From: Actibacterium ureilyticum
GTDB taxonomy: Bacteria > Pseudomonadota > Alphaproteobacteria > Rhodobacterales > Rhodobacteraceae
Length of the DNA: 64,000 nucleotides
Assembly: GCF_002285435.1 (NCBI RefSeq)
Contig: NZ_NSBT01000026.1
Location: 248,001-312,000, forward strand
Reading direction: 5' to 3'
Shown here: positions 34,601-43,381 of the stretch, one piece after another
Layout: each line of letters starts with the position of its first letter
Position numbering within the stretch: position 1 is the first letter of the stretch
Notes under the pieces: generated by a model
Databases searched by the model: none
What the model was told of the DNA's origin: nothing
The model's input: only the letters and a program-made list of their open reading frames with translations
Position numbers and translations under genes: made by a program

Positions 34601-34620
34601 TGTAATGGTATAACATTGCA
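34601..34620. promoter_or_regulatory. Zur-like operator over an extended -10 element
   Basis: A 20-bp imperfect dyad at 34601-34620, core GTAATGGTATAACATTGC, mismatched at two positions per arm. It closely follows the alphaproteobacterial Zur form, roughly GTNATGTTATAACATNAC (from memory). Inside it lies TGGTATAAC, an extended -10 promoter element (TG-N-TATAAT with one change). Transcription from it would begin downstream of the riboswitch and escape it. Zinc-bound Zur would cover the promoter. The first gene begins 51 bp further on. Confidence 0.6.
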
Positions 34621-34671
34621 TTTAAGAAACGCTGAACCGCTTTTCGCCGATCCAAATTCCGGAGCTTCACC

Positions 34672-36240
34672 GTGTCGAGAAATTCAAGAACGATCCTGTC
34701 CACCCTGGCCATTGCCGCGCAAATCGCGGCGGGGGCGATGCTGGGCCTTGGGGCCGCGCCCGTGCGGGCGGCCGACAAGGAAATGCGCATCGCCGTGCCA
34801 TTTGGACCCAAAAGCAACCTGCCTGATCCGCGCGCGCGCCAGAACGGCTGGCTGAGCAGCCGGGCCGGGGTGTCCGAGACCTTGTTCGCCATGGATCACG
34901 ACATGCGCCTGCAGCCGCATCTGGCCGAGCGGTTCGAGAACCTGTCGCCGACACAATGGCGGATCACCCTGCGCGGGGATGTGACATTCCACGACGGCAC
35001 CCCGATGACCGCGCAATCGGTCAAGGCGTCGCTGGCCAAGCTGGATATCGAGGGCCACCCGGGCCACAACCCGCGCCTGTCGGCGCTTCTGGGGATCCAG
35101 ACGATCACGGTTCAGGACGACCGCACGTTGGTCTTCGAAACCCGGGCGCCGAACGCGGCGTTCCTGTGGTCGCTGACCGAGCCGTCGGCGGCGATCATGA
35201 AGGACGGGACACAGGACTTGCCGCTGATCGGGACAGGCCCGTTCGTGTTCGTGTCGGCCGAGGCCGAGAAATCCTATGTCACCCGGGGGTTCGCGGACTA
35301 TTGGGGCGGGGCGCCCAGGCTGGACCGTCTGATCCTGGACGCCGTGCCCGATAACGCGGTGGCGGCGCTGGCGCTGGCGGCGGGGGATGTCGATCTGGTG
35401 ACCCATTACCCCGAGCCGGATTTCGCCAAGCTGAAGGAAACCGGCGACGCGCAGCTTTTCGCGGCGGCCACCACGCGGCTGTTCTTCTTTCAGCCGCGCG
35501 TGGATGGCGGGCCGCTGGCGAATGCCGATCTGCGGCAGGCGGTGTCGCTGGGGCTGGACCGTGCAACCATCGTCGCCGCGACGCTGGCCGGTGTGGGGGG
35601 CGACGTTGCGCATGGCATTTTCCCCGACAGCATGACCTCGTGGGTCAATGCCGATCTGGATCTGCCCTATGACCCGGCCAGGGCGCAATCCATTCTGGAC
35701 GCGGCAGGGATCGTCGACACCAATGGCGACGGCATCCGCGAGCTGGACGGCGCCGAGGTCGTGCTGAAGCTGCGTTCCTACGAAGGGCGGGCGGCGCTGC
35801 GCCCGACGCTGGAGATCAGCCAGATCATGCTGAATCAGATTGGGATCGGGGCCGAGATCTCGATGGGCGAATTCGGCGCCAATAACGAGGCGCTGCAAGC
35901 GGGCGAGATCGACATGCACCTTCAGGCCTGGGGCACCGCCCCGCAGGGCGACCCGGATTACTTCCCCAGCACCCTTGTGGCCACCGGGGCGAGCTATAAT
36001 TTCGCGGGCTATGCCAATCCCGAACTGGACGGGTTGCTGGAACAGGGGCGGGGGCTGTTTGATACGGCGCAGCGCAAGCCGGTCTATGACCGGGTGCAGG
36101 CGATCATCAACCGCGACCTGCCGCTGATCCCGCTATTCCACAAGACCCAGGTGTCGGTCGGCAACGGCCGGGTGACCGGCTATCGGATCCACCCCGCCGA
36201 GACCTATCTGGCCACGCCGGAGCTGGACCTTGCCCGCTGA
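34672..36240 (+). CDS. ABC transporter solute-binding protein, nickel/peptide (SBP_bac_5) family
   Basis: 522 residues from a GTG with GGAG 8 bases upstream. A signal peptide (residues 1-34, ending AAPVRA) shows periplasmic export; there is no lipobox Cys. The mature part is of the NikA/OppA type: PHLAERFENLSPTQWRITLR near 83, VTFHDGTPMTAQSVKASLAK near 104, and the long C-terminal lobe. Ligands of this family include peptides, Ni2+ complexes and opine metallophores. Control by a B12 riboswitch and a Zur-like site favours a metal or metallophore. First gene of a six-gene operon. Confidence 0.85.
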   Translation: MSRNSRTILSTLAIAAQIAAGAMLGLGAAPVRAADKEMRIAVPFGPKSNLPDPRARQNGWLSSRAGVSETLFAMDHDMRLQPHLAERFENLSPTQWRITLRGDVTFHDGTPMTAQSVKASLAKLDIEGHPGHNPRLSALLGIQTITVQDDRTLVFETRAPNAAFLWSLTEPSAAIMKDGTQDLPLIGTGPFVFVSAEAEKSYVTRGFADYWGGAPRLDRLILDAVPDNAVAALALAAGDVDLVTHYPEPDFAKLKETGDAQLFAAATTRLFFFQPRVDGGPLANADLRQAVSLGLDRATIVAATLAGVGGDVAHGIFPDSMTSWVNADLDLPYDPARAQSILDAAGIVDTNGDGIRELDGAEVVLKLRSYEGRAALRPTLEISQIMLNQIGIGAEISMGEFGANNEALQAGEIDMHLQAWGTAPQGDPDYFPSTLVATGASYNFAGYANPELDGLLEQGRGLFDTAQRKPVYDRVQAIINRDLPLIPLFHKTQVSVGNGRVTGYRIHPAETYLATPELDLAR

Positions 36241-37024
36241 TCGCGCGCCTCTGCTGTCGGTGACGAACCTGTCCGCGTGGATCGGCGGACAGGCGATCCT
36301 GCGCGATGTCAGCCTGCGGATCGCGCCGGGCGAATGCGTGGCCGTGGTGGGCGGATCGGGCGCGGGAAAGTCGACGCTGATGCGCTGCATCATGGGGCTG
36401 GACCGGCCCGCGCGGCCGGTTGCGGGGCGGTTGGAATTCCTGGGCCAGGTGCGGGACTACCCGCGCGATGCCGGGGCGGGGCGGCTGGACGGGATCGGTT
36501 TCGTGCCGCAGAACCCCGCCTGCGGTTTCGATCCGCTGAAATCCCTGCGCTGGCAGTGGCGCCAGCTGGCGCGGGTCGCAACGGGCCGGCCAGCCATGTG
36601 CCGGCGGCAGCGAGACCTGCTGGCATCGCTGGGGCTGGGTGATTTCGCCGGACGCTATCCGCATGAATGGAGCCGGGGCATGCAGCAGCGCCTGTTGCTG
36701 GCGATGGCGCTGGTCAAGGCGCCACGGCTGCTTGTGCTGGACGAGCCGACCTCGGCGCTGGATCCGCTGATCGCCGCGCGCGTGCTGGACGAGGTGCGCG
36801 CCCATGCCGCCGCCCACGACATCGCCACGCTGATCGTCACCCATGATCTGGCGCTGGCCGCGAAACAGGCGCAGCGCATCGCGATCATGCATCAGGGGCG
36901 GGTGGTCGAATTTGGCCCGACCGCGCGGCTGCTGTCGCAGCCCGACAGCGCCTATGCGCGCGATCTGGTGGCGCACCGGTCCTGGATCGCACCTGCGCCT
37001 GACCACACATTGGCGGCGGAATAG
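36230..37024 (+). CDS. ABC importer ATPase, NikD/DppD-like
   Basis: 264 residues from a TTG codon 11 bp inside the preceding gene, with GGAG upstream; this start gives LLSVTNLSAWIGGQAILRDV. Walker A GGSGAGKST near 44-52, signature EWSRGMQQRLLLAMAL near 147-162, and Walker B LLVLDEPTSALDP. First of two ATPases of the importer. The TTG start may keep its level low relative to the binding protein. Confidence 0.88.
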   Translation: MPADRAPLLSVTNLSAWIGGQAILRDVSLRIAPGECVAVVGGSGAGKSTLMRCIMGLDRPARPVAGRLEFLGQVRDYPRDAGAGRLDGIGFVPQNPACGFDPLKSLRWQWRQLARVATGRPAMCRRQRDLLASLGLGDFAGRYPHEWSRGMQQRLLLAMALVKAPRLLVLDEPTSALDPLIAARVLDEVRAHAAAHDIATLIVTHDLALAAKQAQRIAIMHQGRVVEFGPTARLLSQPDSAYARDLVAHRSWIAPAPDHTLAAE

Positions 37025-37028
37025 ACGG

Positions 37029-37808
37029 ATGCTGAGGCTGCAAAACCTGTCGGTCCAAATGGGCGATGCCGTGCTGTTGCGGGGCATTTCCTGTGCGCTG
37101 TCGCGGGGCGAGATGCTGTGCATCATCGGCGAAAGCGGTTCGGGCAAGACGACCCTGCTGCGGGCGTTGCAGGGGCTGATGCCCGCGCATTGCGATCGCT
37201 TTTGCTTTTGCCCGCCCGGTCAGCCCCCGGTCGATCTGTCGGGCGCGCTGCCCCGGGGCCGGGGGCTGCGCGGCACAAGCTGGGTGATGCAGGACCCGCT
37301 TGCCGCTTTGAACCCCCGGCGCCGGATCGGTGCCTCGATCGCCGAGGGGCTGTACCGCGACCGCCTGCCGCCCGACCGGCTGAAGGCTGCCGTCACCGCC
37401 GCGCTGGCCGAGGTCGAGCTGGACGCGGAATTTCACGACCGATACCCGGCGCAGATCTCGCTGGGACAGGCGCAGCGGGCCTGTCTTGCGCGGGCGTTGA
37501 TCGCGCGGCCGGCGCTGATCTTCTTTGACGAGCCGCTCAGCGCGCTGGACGCCATGGTACAGAAACAGATCGCGCACCGCATGGATGTGCTGCGCCGCGA
37601 CCGCGGGTTGAGCTATGTGGTGGTGACCCATGATCTGGGCTTTGCCGCCGCCTATGCCGACCGGATCCTGGTGCTGCACAAGGGCCGGGTCGCGGCGTTT
37701 CAGGACAAGCAGGCGTTCTTTGCCGCCCCCGCCAGCGCCTATGCCCGGTCGCTGATCGGTGCGGCACAGGCGTTGGGCAGCCTGACACCGGTCGGGGCCG
37801 CCGCCTGA
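37029..37808 (+). CDS. ABC importer ATPase, NikE/DppF-like
   Basis: 259 residues from MLRLQNLSVQMGDAVLLRGI, 4 bp after the preceding stop. Walker A GESGSGKTT near 36-44, signature ISLGQAQRACLARALI near 145-160 (Leu-Gly in place of Ser-Gly-Gly), and Walker B LIFFDEPLSALDA. It pairs with the upstream ATPase. It overlaps the permease gene by TGATG. Confidence 0.87.
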   Translation: MLRLQNLSVQMGDAVLLRGISCALSRGEMLCIIGESGSGKTTLLRALQGLMPAHCDRFCFCPPGQPPVDLSGALPRGRGLRGTSWVMQDPLAALNPRRRIGASIAEGLYRDRLPPDRLKAAVTAALAEVELDAEFHDRYPAQISLGQAQRACLARALIARPALIFFDEPLSALDAMVQKQIAHRMDVLRRDRGLSYVVVTHDLGFAAAYADRILVLHKGRVAAFQDKQAFFAAPASAYARSLIGAAQALGSLTPVGAAA

Positions 37809-38785
37809 TGCCGGTGCGGTCCCTTCTTCTGCGTCTGGCGGGGCTTCTGGCCGTGCTGTTCGGGGTCAGCCTTATCATCTTCACGCTGACCTATCTGGCG
37901 CCGGGCGACAAGGCGATGGCGATTGCCCACGCGCGTTATCCCGATGCGATGGGGTTCGCGCCCGAGATCCTGGAGGGCATCCGGCAGGAATTCCACCTGA
38001 ACGCCCCGTTCCACATGCAGTTCCTGCATTGGCTTGGCGGTTTCGTGACCGGGGATTTCGGGTTGTCCTATGCCTCGGGTGCGCCGGTGTGGGACATCTT
38101 TATCGACAACCTTGGGGAAACCGCGACCCTGGCCCTTGCCGCGCTGACGCTGGGGCTGGTGGCGGCGCTGGTGCTGTCCAGCCTGGCGGTCTGGCATGTG
38201 GGCGGCTGGGTGGACCGGCTGGCGATCATCCTGGCATCGGTCGGGGCGGCGATGCCCGGGTTCTGGCTGGGGCTGCTGCTGATCCTGTTCTTTGCCGCGC
38301 AACTCAACTGGTTGCCCGCCTATGGCACCGGGACGGCGGCGCATCTGGTGCTGCCGGCGCTGACGCTGGCTTTCTGGGTCATGGCCTCGCAAACGCGGCT
38401 TTTGCGGACCTTCATGCTGGAAGCCTATGGCCTGCCCTTTATCGAGACCCTGCGCCTGCGCGGTGTGTCCGAGCGCGAGATCTTTCTGCGCCATGTGCTG
38501 CGGCACGCGTCGATCCCGGCGCTGACCATGATCGGGCTGGATCTGGCGGGGCTGCTCGAGGGCGCTGTGATCGTCGAGCTGACCTTCTCGCGCGGGGGGC
38601 TGGGGGCGCTGTTGGCGGGGTCGGTTCTGGCGCGGGATTTCCCGATGGTGGTGTTTCTGGTGATGTTCTTCGCGGTGGCCTATGTCACGATCAATTCGGT
38701 GATCGAGATCGTGCAGGATGCCGTCGATCCACGCAGCCGGGCCGGGGGCGCGGCAGCGGCCCGCAAGAGCGGGGCGCAGGCATGA
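37808..38785 (+). CDS. ABC importer permease, NikB/DppB-like
   Basis: 325 residues, six transmembrane segments, with the usual N-terminal FGVSLIIFTLTYLAPGDKA block, a periplasmic loop ending FGLSYASGAPVWD, and the EAA-type loop LRLRGVSEREIFLRHVLRHA near 215-234. It forms a heterodimer with the NikC-like permease encoded next, which it overlaps by ATGA. Confidence 0.9.
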   Translation: MPVRSLLLRLAGLLAVLFGVSLIIFTLTYLAPGDKAMAIAHARYPDAMGFAPEILEGIRQEFHLNAPFHMQFLHWLGGFVTGDFGLSYASGAPVWDIFIDNLGETATLALAALTLGLVAALVLSSLAVWHVGGWVDRLAIILASVGAAMPGFWLGLLLILFFAAQLNWLPAYGTGTAAHLVLPALTLAFWVMASQTRLLRTFMLEAYGLPFIETLRLRGVSEREIFLRHVLRHASIPALTMIGLDLAGLLEGAVIVELTFSRGGLGALLAGSVLARDFPMVVFLVMFFAVAYVTINSVIEIVQDAVDPRSRAGGAAAARKSGAQA

Positions 38786-39642
38786 GCATGCAGACCGCAA
38801 CAGCCACCGCCGCGCCGGGCTGGGCGCCCGTATCCGCGATGCGGCTTTTCCTGCGCCGTCTGGGCGTTGTGCTGGCCGCCGGGGGGCTGGTCGCGCTGGC
38901 CGGGTTCTGGCTGACACCCTATGCGCCGGGCGGCGCGGATTTCCTGAACCGGCTGTCCCCGCCCGGCCGGGCCCACTGGTTCGGGACCGATCAGCTGGGC
39001 CGCGACATCGCCACGCGCATCCTCTATGGCGGATTGTGGTCGCTGGGCCTGGCGTTCATCGTGGTGACGGTCGGCGCGGTATTCGGAACCCTTGTCGGGC
39101 TGGTCGCCAGCCGGGGCGGGCGGGTTCTGGATTACGCCCTGATGCGCACAACCGACAGCTTCTTCGCCTTTCCCGAACTGATCGCGGCGGTCACGGTGGC
39201 GGGGTTGTTCGGCCCCGGTACGTTCAACCTGATGCTGGCGCTGATCCTAGTTAGTTGGATGAAATTCGCCCGTCTGGTGCGCAGCCTGTCCCTGTCGCTG
39301 GCGCAGCGCGATTTCATCACCCAGGCCCAGCTGAACGGGCTGCCCGAGTGGCGGATCCTGTGGCACCATTACCTGCCCAATATTGCGCCGGGCGTGCTGG
39401 TTCTGTGGACCAACAGCTGGTCGCGCACCATCCTGGCGATTTCGGGCCTCAGCTTTCTGGGCTTCGGGGTGCAGCCGCCCAATGCGGAATGGGGCGCGAT
39501 GCTGCTGGATGGCAAGGCCCATATGCAGACCGCCCCGCATATCATGATCTTTCCCGGCCTTGCGGTGCTGAGCGCCGTTCTGGCCATCAACCTGGTCGGC
39601 GACCGCCTGCGCGATCTGCTGGCCGAACAGCACCAGCCCTGA
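38782..39642 (+). CDS. ABC importer permease, NikC/DppC-like
   Basis: 286 residues. It has the DppC blocks HWFGTDQLGRDIATRILYGG near 70-89 and an EAA-type loop FITQAQLNGLPEWRILWHHY near 175-194, with about six transmembrane segments. The second permease of the importer; 13 bp separate it from the EamA gene. Confidence 0.9.
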   Translation: MSMQTATATAAPGWAPVSAMRLFLRRLGVVLAAGGLVALAGFWLTPYAPGGADFLNRLSPPGRAHWFGTDQLGRDIATRILYGGLWSLGLAFIVVTVGAVFGTLVGLVASRGGRVLDYALMRTTDSFFAFPELIAAVTVAGLFGPGTFNLMLALILVSWMKFARLVRSLSLSLAQRDFITQAQLNGLPEWRILWHHYLPNIAPGVLVLWTNSWSRTILAISGLSFLGFGVQPPNAEWGAMLLDGKAHMQTAPHIMIFPGLAVLSAVLAINLVGDRLRDLLAEQHQP

Positions 39643-39655
39643 GGTCAAGGCACAG

Positions 39656-40561
39656 ATGACACCGGAATTCAAAGGCATTGGCCTGCGCATTGGCGCGACG
39701 TTCTTCTTCACCGTTATGGTGCTGTTCGTGAAATGGCTGTCGGATGCGATCCCCGTGGGTCAGGTCGTGTTCTATCGCAGCGCGTTCGCGTTGATCCCGC
39801 TGGTGCTGTTTCTGATGTGGACGCGGGATTTCCCCGGCGGGTTGCGGACAGCGCGCCCGATGGGCCATGTCGCGCGTTGCCTGCTGGGCTGCGTCGCGAT
39901 GTTCGCGTCCTTTGCGTCGCTGAAATACCTGCCGTTGGCGCATGCGTCGATCATCGGGTACCTGGCGCCGGTGATCGCGGTGGTCCTGGCGCGGGTCATG
40001 CTGGGCGAACACGTGACCGGCGCGCGCTGGTTCGGCGTGGTGTTCGGGTTTCTGGGCATGCTGGTCATGGTCCTGCCCGAGGCGGCGGGGGCAGAGGCCG
40101 ACCGATCCTATCTGATCGGCGTGGCGCTGGCGCTGCTGATGGCGGTCTTCACCGCCGGGGCCAAGATCCAGATCCGCAGCCTGGCGCTGACCGAAAACGC
40201 GGGCGCCATCGCGTTCTATTTCGCGGCGACCTGTGCGCTGGCGGGGCTGGCGACCTGGCCCTATGGCTGGGCCGACCCGACGCCGGAGCAGCTGGCCTGT
40301 CTCGTCGGCGCTGGGGCCTCGGGGGGGGTGGCGCATATCATGATGACGCTCAGCCTGCAGCATAGCGAGGTGTCGAAGCTGGCGCCGTTCGAATACCTGT
40401 CGCTGATCTTTGCCGTCATCGCCGATGTCGCGTTCTTCGGCATCGTTCCGGGGCTGGCATTCTATGCCGCGACCATGTTCATCGTTCTGGCGACCTCGGC
40501 CGTGGCGTTTCAGGATCTGGGCGCATCGATCCGAAGGCGCTTGCGGCTCAGGCAGGTTTGA
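39656..40561 (+). CDS. EamA/DMT-family transporter in the metal-importer operon
   Basis: 301 residues, about ten transmembrane segments in two EamA repeats, with LGCVAMFASFASLKYLPLAH near 80-99 and EHVTGARWFGVVFGFLGMLV near 118-137. EamA proteins export small organic molecules. In opine-metallophore loci such as pseudopaline, an EamA exporter (CntI) accompanies uptake genes. Here no opine-synthesis genes are present in the window, so metallophore export is only a hypothesis. Last gene of the operon; convergent with udgX, 15 bp away. Confidence 0.85.
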   Translation: MTPEFKGIGLRIGATFFFTVMVLFVKWLSDAIPVGQVVFYRSAFALIPLVLFLMWTRDFPGGLRTARPMGHVARCLLGCVAMFASFASLKYLPLAHASIIGYLAPVIAVVLARVMLGEHVTGARWFGVVFGFLGMLVMVLPEAAGAEADRSYLIGVALALLMAVFTAGAKIQIRSLALTENAGAIAFYFAATCALAGLATWPYGWADPTPEQLACLVGAGASGGVAHIMMTLSLQHSEVSKLAPFEYLSLIFAVIADVAFFGIVPGLAFYAATMFIVLATSAVAFQDLGASIRRRLRLRQV

Positions 40562-40576
40562 CGGGGCGCGCGCGCA

Positions 40577-42007
40577 TCACCCGGCCGCCTGCAGCATCGC
40601 CTGTGCCCGTCGCAGGTCGGCGACCATCTGGGTGCGGGCCGTGGTGGCCGCCGCATCGTCCAGCCGCAGCACATAGCTGGGATGCCAGGTGATCACCACT
40701 GGGCCGCCGTCGCGTGCGGGTTCGATCCCGCCGCGCCGGGGCGCCAGCGGCGCGGCATTGCCGGTCAGGGCATAGGCCGCGCTGGCCCCGAGCGCGACCG
40801 TGACACGCGGTTTGATCATGTCGCGTTCCAGATCCAGCCACCAGCGGCAATGGTCGATCTCTCCCTGTGTCGGGGGCTGGTGGATGCGCCGCTTGCCGCG
40901 CGGCTTGAACTTGAAATGCTTGACCGCGTTGGTGCGCCAGCAGGGGCCGGTCGCGGCCTCCGTCATCGCGGCATCCAGCACCTGACCCGCCGGGCCCACA
41001 AAGGGGCGTCCGGCCAGATCCTCGGCATCGCCGGGCTGTTCGCCGACGATCATCAGCGCCGCCGCCGCGTCGCCCGCGCCCCAGACGGTTTGGGTCGCCG
41101 CCTCGCGCAGACCGCAGCGGCGGCATTGGGCGGCGGCGGCGCGGGCCGCGCCCATCGTGGCGGGGGTCTGGGACGGTTCGGGCGTGGCCAGCCGGTTCAG
41201 GATCCGCGCGCTGCGCGCCGGGGGCTGGCTGGGCATCGCCGCGCGCATTTCGGCCACGCGGCTTTCGGCGGCGGCCAGCATATCGGGGATCAGCCGCGTT
41301 TCAGGCATGTTCTTCCAGTATTTCAGCGGCATTTCCGACCGCATTGCCTTCAGGTGGATGCGTGCGGGGTTGAAGATATGCGCGAAATAGGTCTGCCACA
41401 GCCCCTCGGACGCGTCATCGGGCAGGTCGGGGGGCGGCCCGGGCGGGTGAAAATCCAGCGTGCTGTCCTGAAACCGCGCCACGCCTTGCGGGGTGGCGAT
41501 GGTCCAGTCCATATCGGCAAAGCGGCGCGCGAAGAAGGGCGTGGCGATTTCCACGATGGCGTGATCGGGTTCGAACCACGCGCCAAAGCGGCGGCGCGGC
41601 CCGCTGGCGGGCAGTTCGCGGAACCGGACAAAGGCGTGCATCTTGTGGATGTCGCGGCCGATCTCTTTTTGCAGCCGCATCAGCTTGCGCGTCAGCGGAT
41701 CGGCGGGGTTGGCCATGGCGCGGCGATCACTCTGATGCCGGTGCAGCGCCTGATACAGCAGCGCGGGCGCCTGGCCGTCGCGGTGGCAGATGACCGATTG
41801 CGCGGTGGACAGAAGCGTGCGTGTCGTCGCGACCTTTTGCGGGCCCACCGTGTCGGGTGGGGCATCGGCGGCGAAGAGGTCGCCACCCCCGGCGCCGTCG
41901 CGTTGCCACAGCACCCCATCGGGCGGCACACCATGGCTGAGCAGCCGCCGCGCCGCATCGCGCCATGCATCGAATGTGCCCAAAGCGGGCAGGGTGACGC
42001 GGTACAT
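40577..42007 (-). CDS. udgX: UdgX-type uracil-DNA binding protein fused to a DUF4130 domain
   Basis: 476 residues. The N-terminal half (to about 240) is the DUF4130/TIGR03915 domain. The C-terminal half is a family-4-like uracil-DNA glycosylase domain with GEQPGDAEDLAGRPFVGPAG, the UdgX-specific loop KRRIH and a WHPSYVLR block. In UdgX the loop His forms a covalent bond with the uracil site. Iron-sulfur cysteines include QCRRCGLREA. The start overlaps the radical SAM stop (TGATG), so the two are one operon under the LexA box. Confidence 0.9.
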   Translation of the reverse strand: MYRVTLPALGTFDAWRDAARRLLSHGVPPDGVLWQRDGAGGGDLFAADAPPDTVGPQKVATTRTLLSTAQSVICHRDGQAPALLYQALHRHQSDRRAMANPADPLTRKLMRLQKEIGRDIHKMHAFVRFRELPASGPRRRFGAWFEPDHAIVEIATPFFARRFADMDWTIATPQGVARFQDSTLDFHPPGPPPDLPDDASEGLWQTYFAHIFNPARIHLKAMRSEMPLKYWKNMPETRLIPDMLAAAESRVAEMRAAMPSQPPARSARILNRLATPEPSQTPATMGAARAAAAQCRRCGLREAATQTVWGAGDAAAALMIVGEQPGDAEDLAGRPFVGPAGQVLDAAMTEAATGPCWRTNAVKHFKFKPRGKRRIHQPPTQGEIDHCRWWLDLERDMIKPRVTVALGASAAYALTGNAAPLAPRRGGIEPARDGGPVVITWHPSYVLRLDDAAATTARTQMVADLRRAQAMLQAAG

Positions 42008-43236
42008 CAGAACAGCGACAACTGCGTGGGCGCCGGGGCAAACCGGGCGCGCAGGTTTTCGGCATCGGTCAGCCCGCCGGGCGACCAGTCGGGCGTGGTG
42101 ACGAACGCCTTGGCCGTGCCCATCCGCGCCCCGATCCGCAACAGATCGCCATAACGCAGCGCGCCCGACCGCCGCGCGGTCAGGATGCGGTTCACCGTGC
42201 GGGTGCCAAAGCCCGGCACGCGCAGCAGCATGTCGCGGTCGGCCCGGTTCACGTCGACCGGAAAGCCCTGTCGGTTGGCCAGCGCCCAGCACAGCTTCGG
42301 GTCAAGCTCCAGATCCAGGTTGCCCGAGGGCGTCACGCCGGAAATCTCGTCGACCTCGAACCCGTAAAACCGGATCAGCCAATCGGCCTGATAGAGCCGG
42401 TGTTCGCGCATCAGGGGCGGCTTGATCAGCGGCAATGCGGCCGAGGCATCGGGGATCGGCGAGAACGCGGAATAATAGACGCGCCTGAGCCGGTAGCCCG
42501 TGTAAAGACGCGACGCGGTGGACAGGATGTCGTGGTCGCGCGCGGCATCGGCGCCCACGATCATCTGTGTCGACTGGCCCGCCGGGGCAAAGCGGCGGGG
42601 GCGCTTGCCGGTATGGCTGCGCTCGCCGCTTTCCTGCCGTTTCAGCCGCACCGCCGCCATCGCCGCGCGTATGGTCTCGGGCTTTTTCTGCGGCGCCAGG
42701 GCGCGGGTGCTGGCATCCTTGGGCAGTTCGATATTGACCGACAGCCGGTCGGCGTAAAGCCCGGCTTCGTGGATCAGCTCGGGGCTGGCCTCGGGGATGG
42801 TTTTCAGGTGGATGTATCCCTTGAACTGGTGATCCTGCCGCAGCATCCGTGCGATGCGCACCATGGCGGACATGGTGTCATCGGGGCTGCGGATGATGCC
42901 CGAGCTCAGGAACAGCCCCTCGATATAATTCCGGCGATAGAATTCCAGCGTCAGCGTCACGACCTCTTCGGGCGTGAAGCGGGCGCGGTCCACGTTGCTG
43001 GACACGCGGTTGATGCAATAGGCGCAATCATAGATGCAGAAATTGGTCATCAGGATCTTCAACAGGCTGATGCACCGCCCGTCGGGGGTATAGGCGTGGC
43101 AGATCCCGCTGCCCCCGGCGCTGCCGATGCCGCCCGAACGCGCATCGCGCCGCGTGGTGCCCGATGATGCACAGGACGCATCGTATTTCGCCGCATCCGC
43201 CAGAATGGCCAGTTTCTGTTTCAAACTCATCTGCAT
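42007..43236 (-). CDS. Putative DNA modification/repair radical SAM protein (UdgX partner)
   Basis: 409 residues from ATG 43236 (ATG 43230 is also possible). The radical SAM motif C-x3-C-x2-C is at Cys67, Cys71 and Cys74 (FCIYDCAYCIN). A helix-hairpin-helix DNA-binding segment, LRVPGFGTRTVNRILTARRS, lies near 338-357. It matches the TIGR03916 family, which is always paired with a UDG-domain fusion. It presumably repairs or processes a damaged base with UdgX; the chemistry is unknown. The 5' leader is nearly absent and a LexA box abuts the start. Confidence 0.88.
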   Translation of the reverse strand: MQMSLKQKLAILADAAKYDASCASSGTTRRDARSGGIGSAGGSGICHAYTPDGRCISLLKILMTNFCIYDCAYCINRVSSNVDRARFTPEEVVTLTLEFYRRNYIEGLFLSSGIIRSPDDTMSAMVRIARMLRQDHQFKGYIHLKTIPEASPELIHEAGLYADRLSVNIELPKDASTRALAPQKKPETIRAAMAAVRLKRQESGERSHTGKRPRRFAPAGQSTQMIVGADAARDHDILSTASRLYTGYRLRRVYYSAFSPIPDASAALPLIKPPLMREHRLYQADWLIRFYGFEVDEISGVTPSGNLDLELDPKLCWALANRQGFPVDVNRADRDMLLRVPGFGTRTVNRILTARRSGALRYGDLLRIGARMGTAKAFVTTPDWSPGGLTDAENLRARFAPAPTQLSLF

Positions 43237-43237
43237 G

Positions 43238-43252
43238 GAACAAACATAGAAC
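43238..43252 (-). promoter_or_regulatory. LexA (SOS) box over the radical SAM/UdgX promoter
   Basis: On the minus strand GTTC-TATGTTT-GTTC exactly fits the alphaproteobacterial LexA box GTTC-N7-GTTC. It ends 1 bp before the start codon at 43236. A promoter TTGCCA-N16-TATGTT can be drawn whose -10 overlaps the box. Repression would be direct and the mRNA almost leaderless. Confidence 0.85.
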
Positions 43253-43313
43253 ATATTTTCGGGCTGGCAAATAAGCTGCGACATGCCTGGGCGGTTTTTG
43301 CGGCGCGCACGGG

Positions 43314-43339
43314 GGAACGAAACGTGCGCCCGGGCGTTT
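43314..43339 (+). promoter_or_regulatory. EcfG-type general-stress promoter of the PPOX gene
   Basis: GGAAC (43314-43318), 16 bp, CGTTT (43335-43339). This is an exact fit to the alphaproteobacterial EcfG consensus (GGAAC-N16/17-CGTT). Transcription would start near 43347, 35 bp before the ATG. The same pattern precedes the catalase, Fe-SOD and a small membrane-protein gene. Confidence 0.7.
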
Positions 43340-43381
43340 CCGATGCTGAACAGACAACGCACAACCCGAGGAGAATTCATC

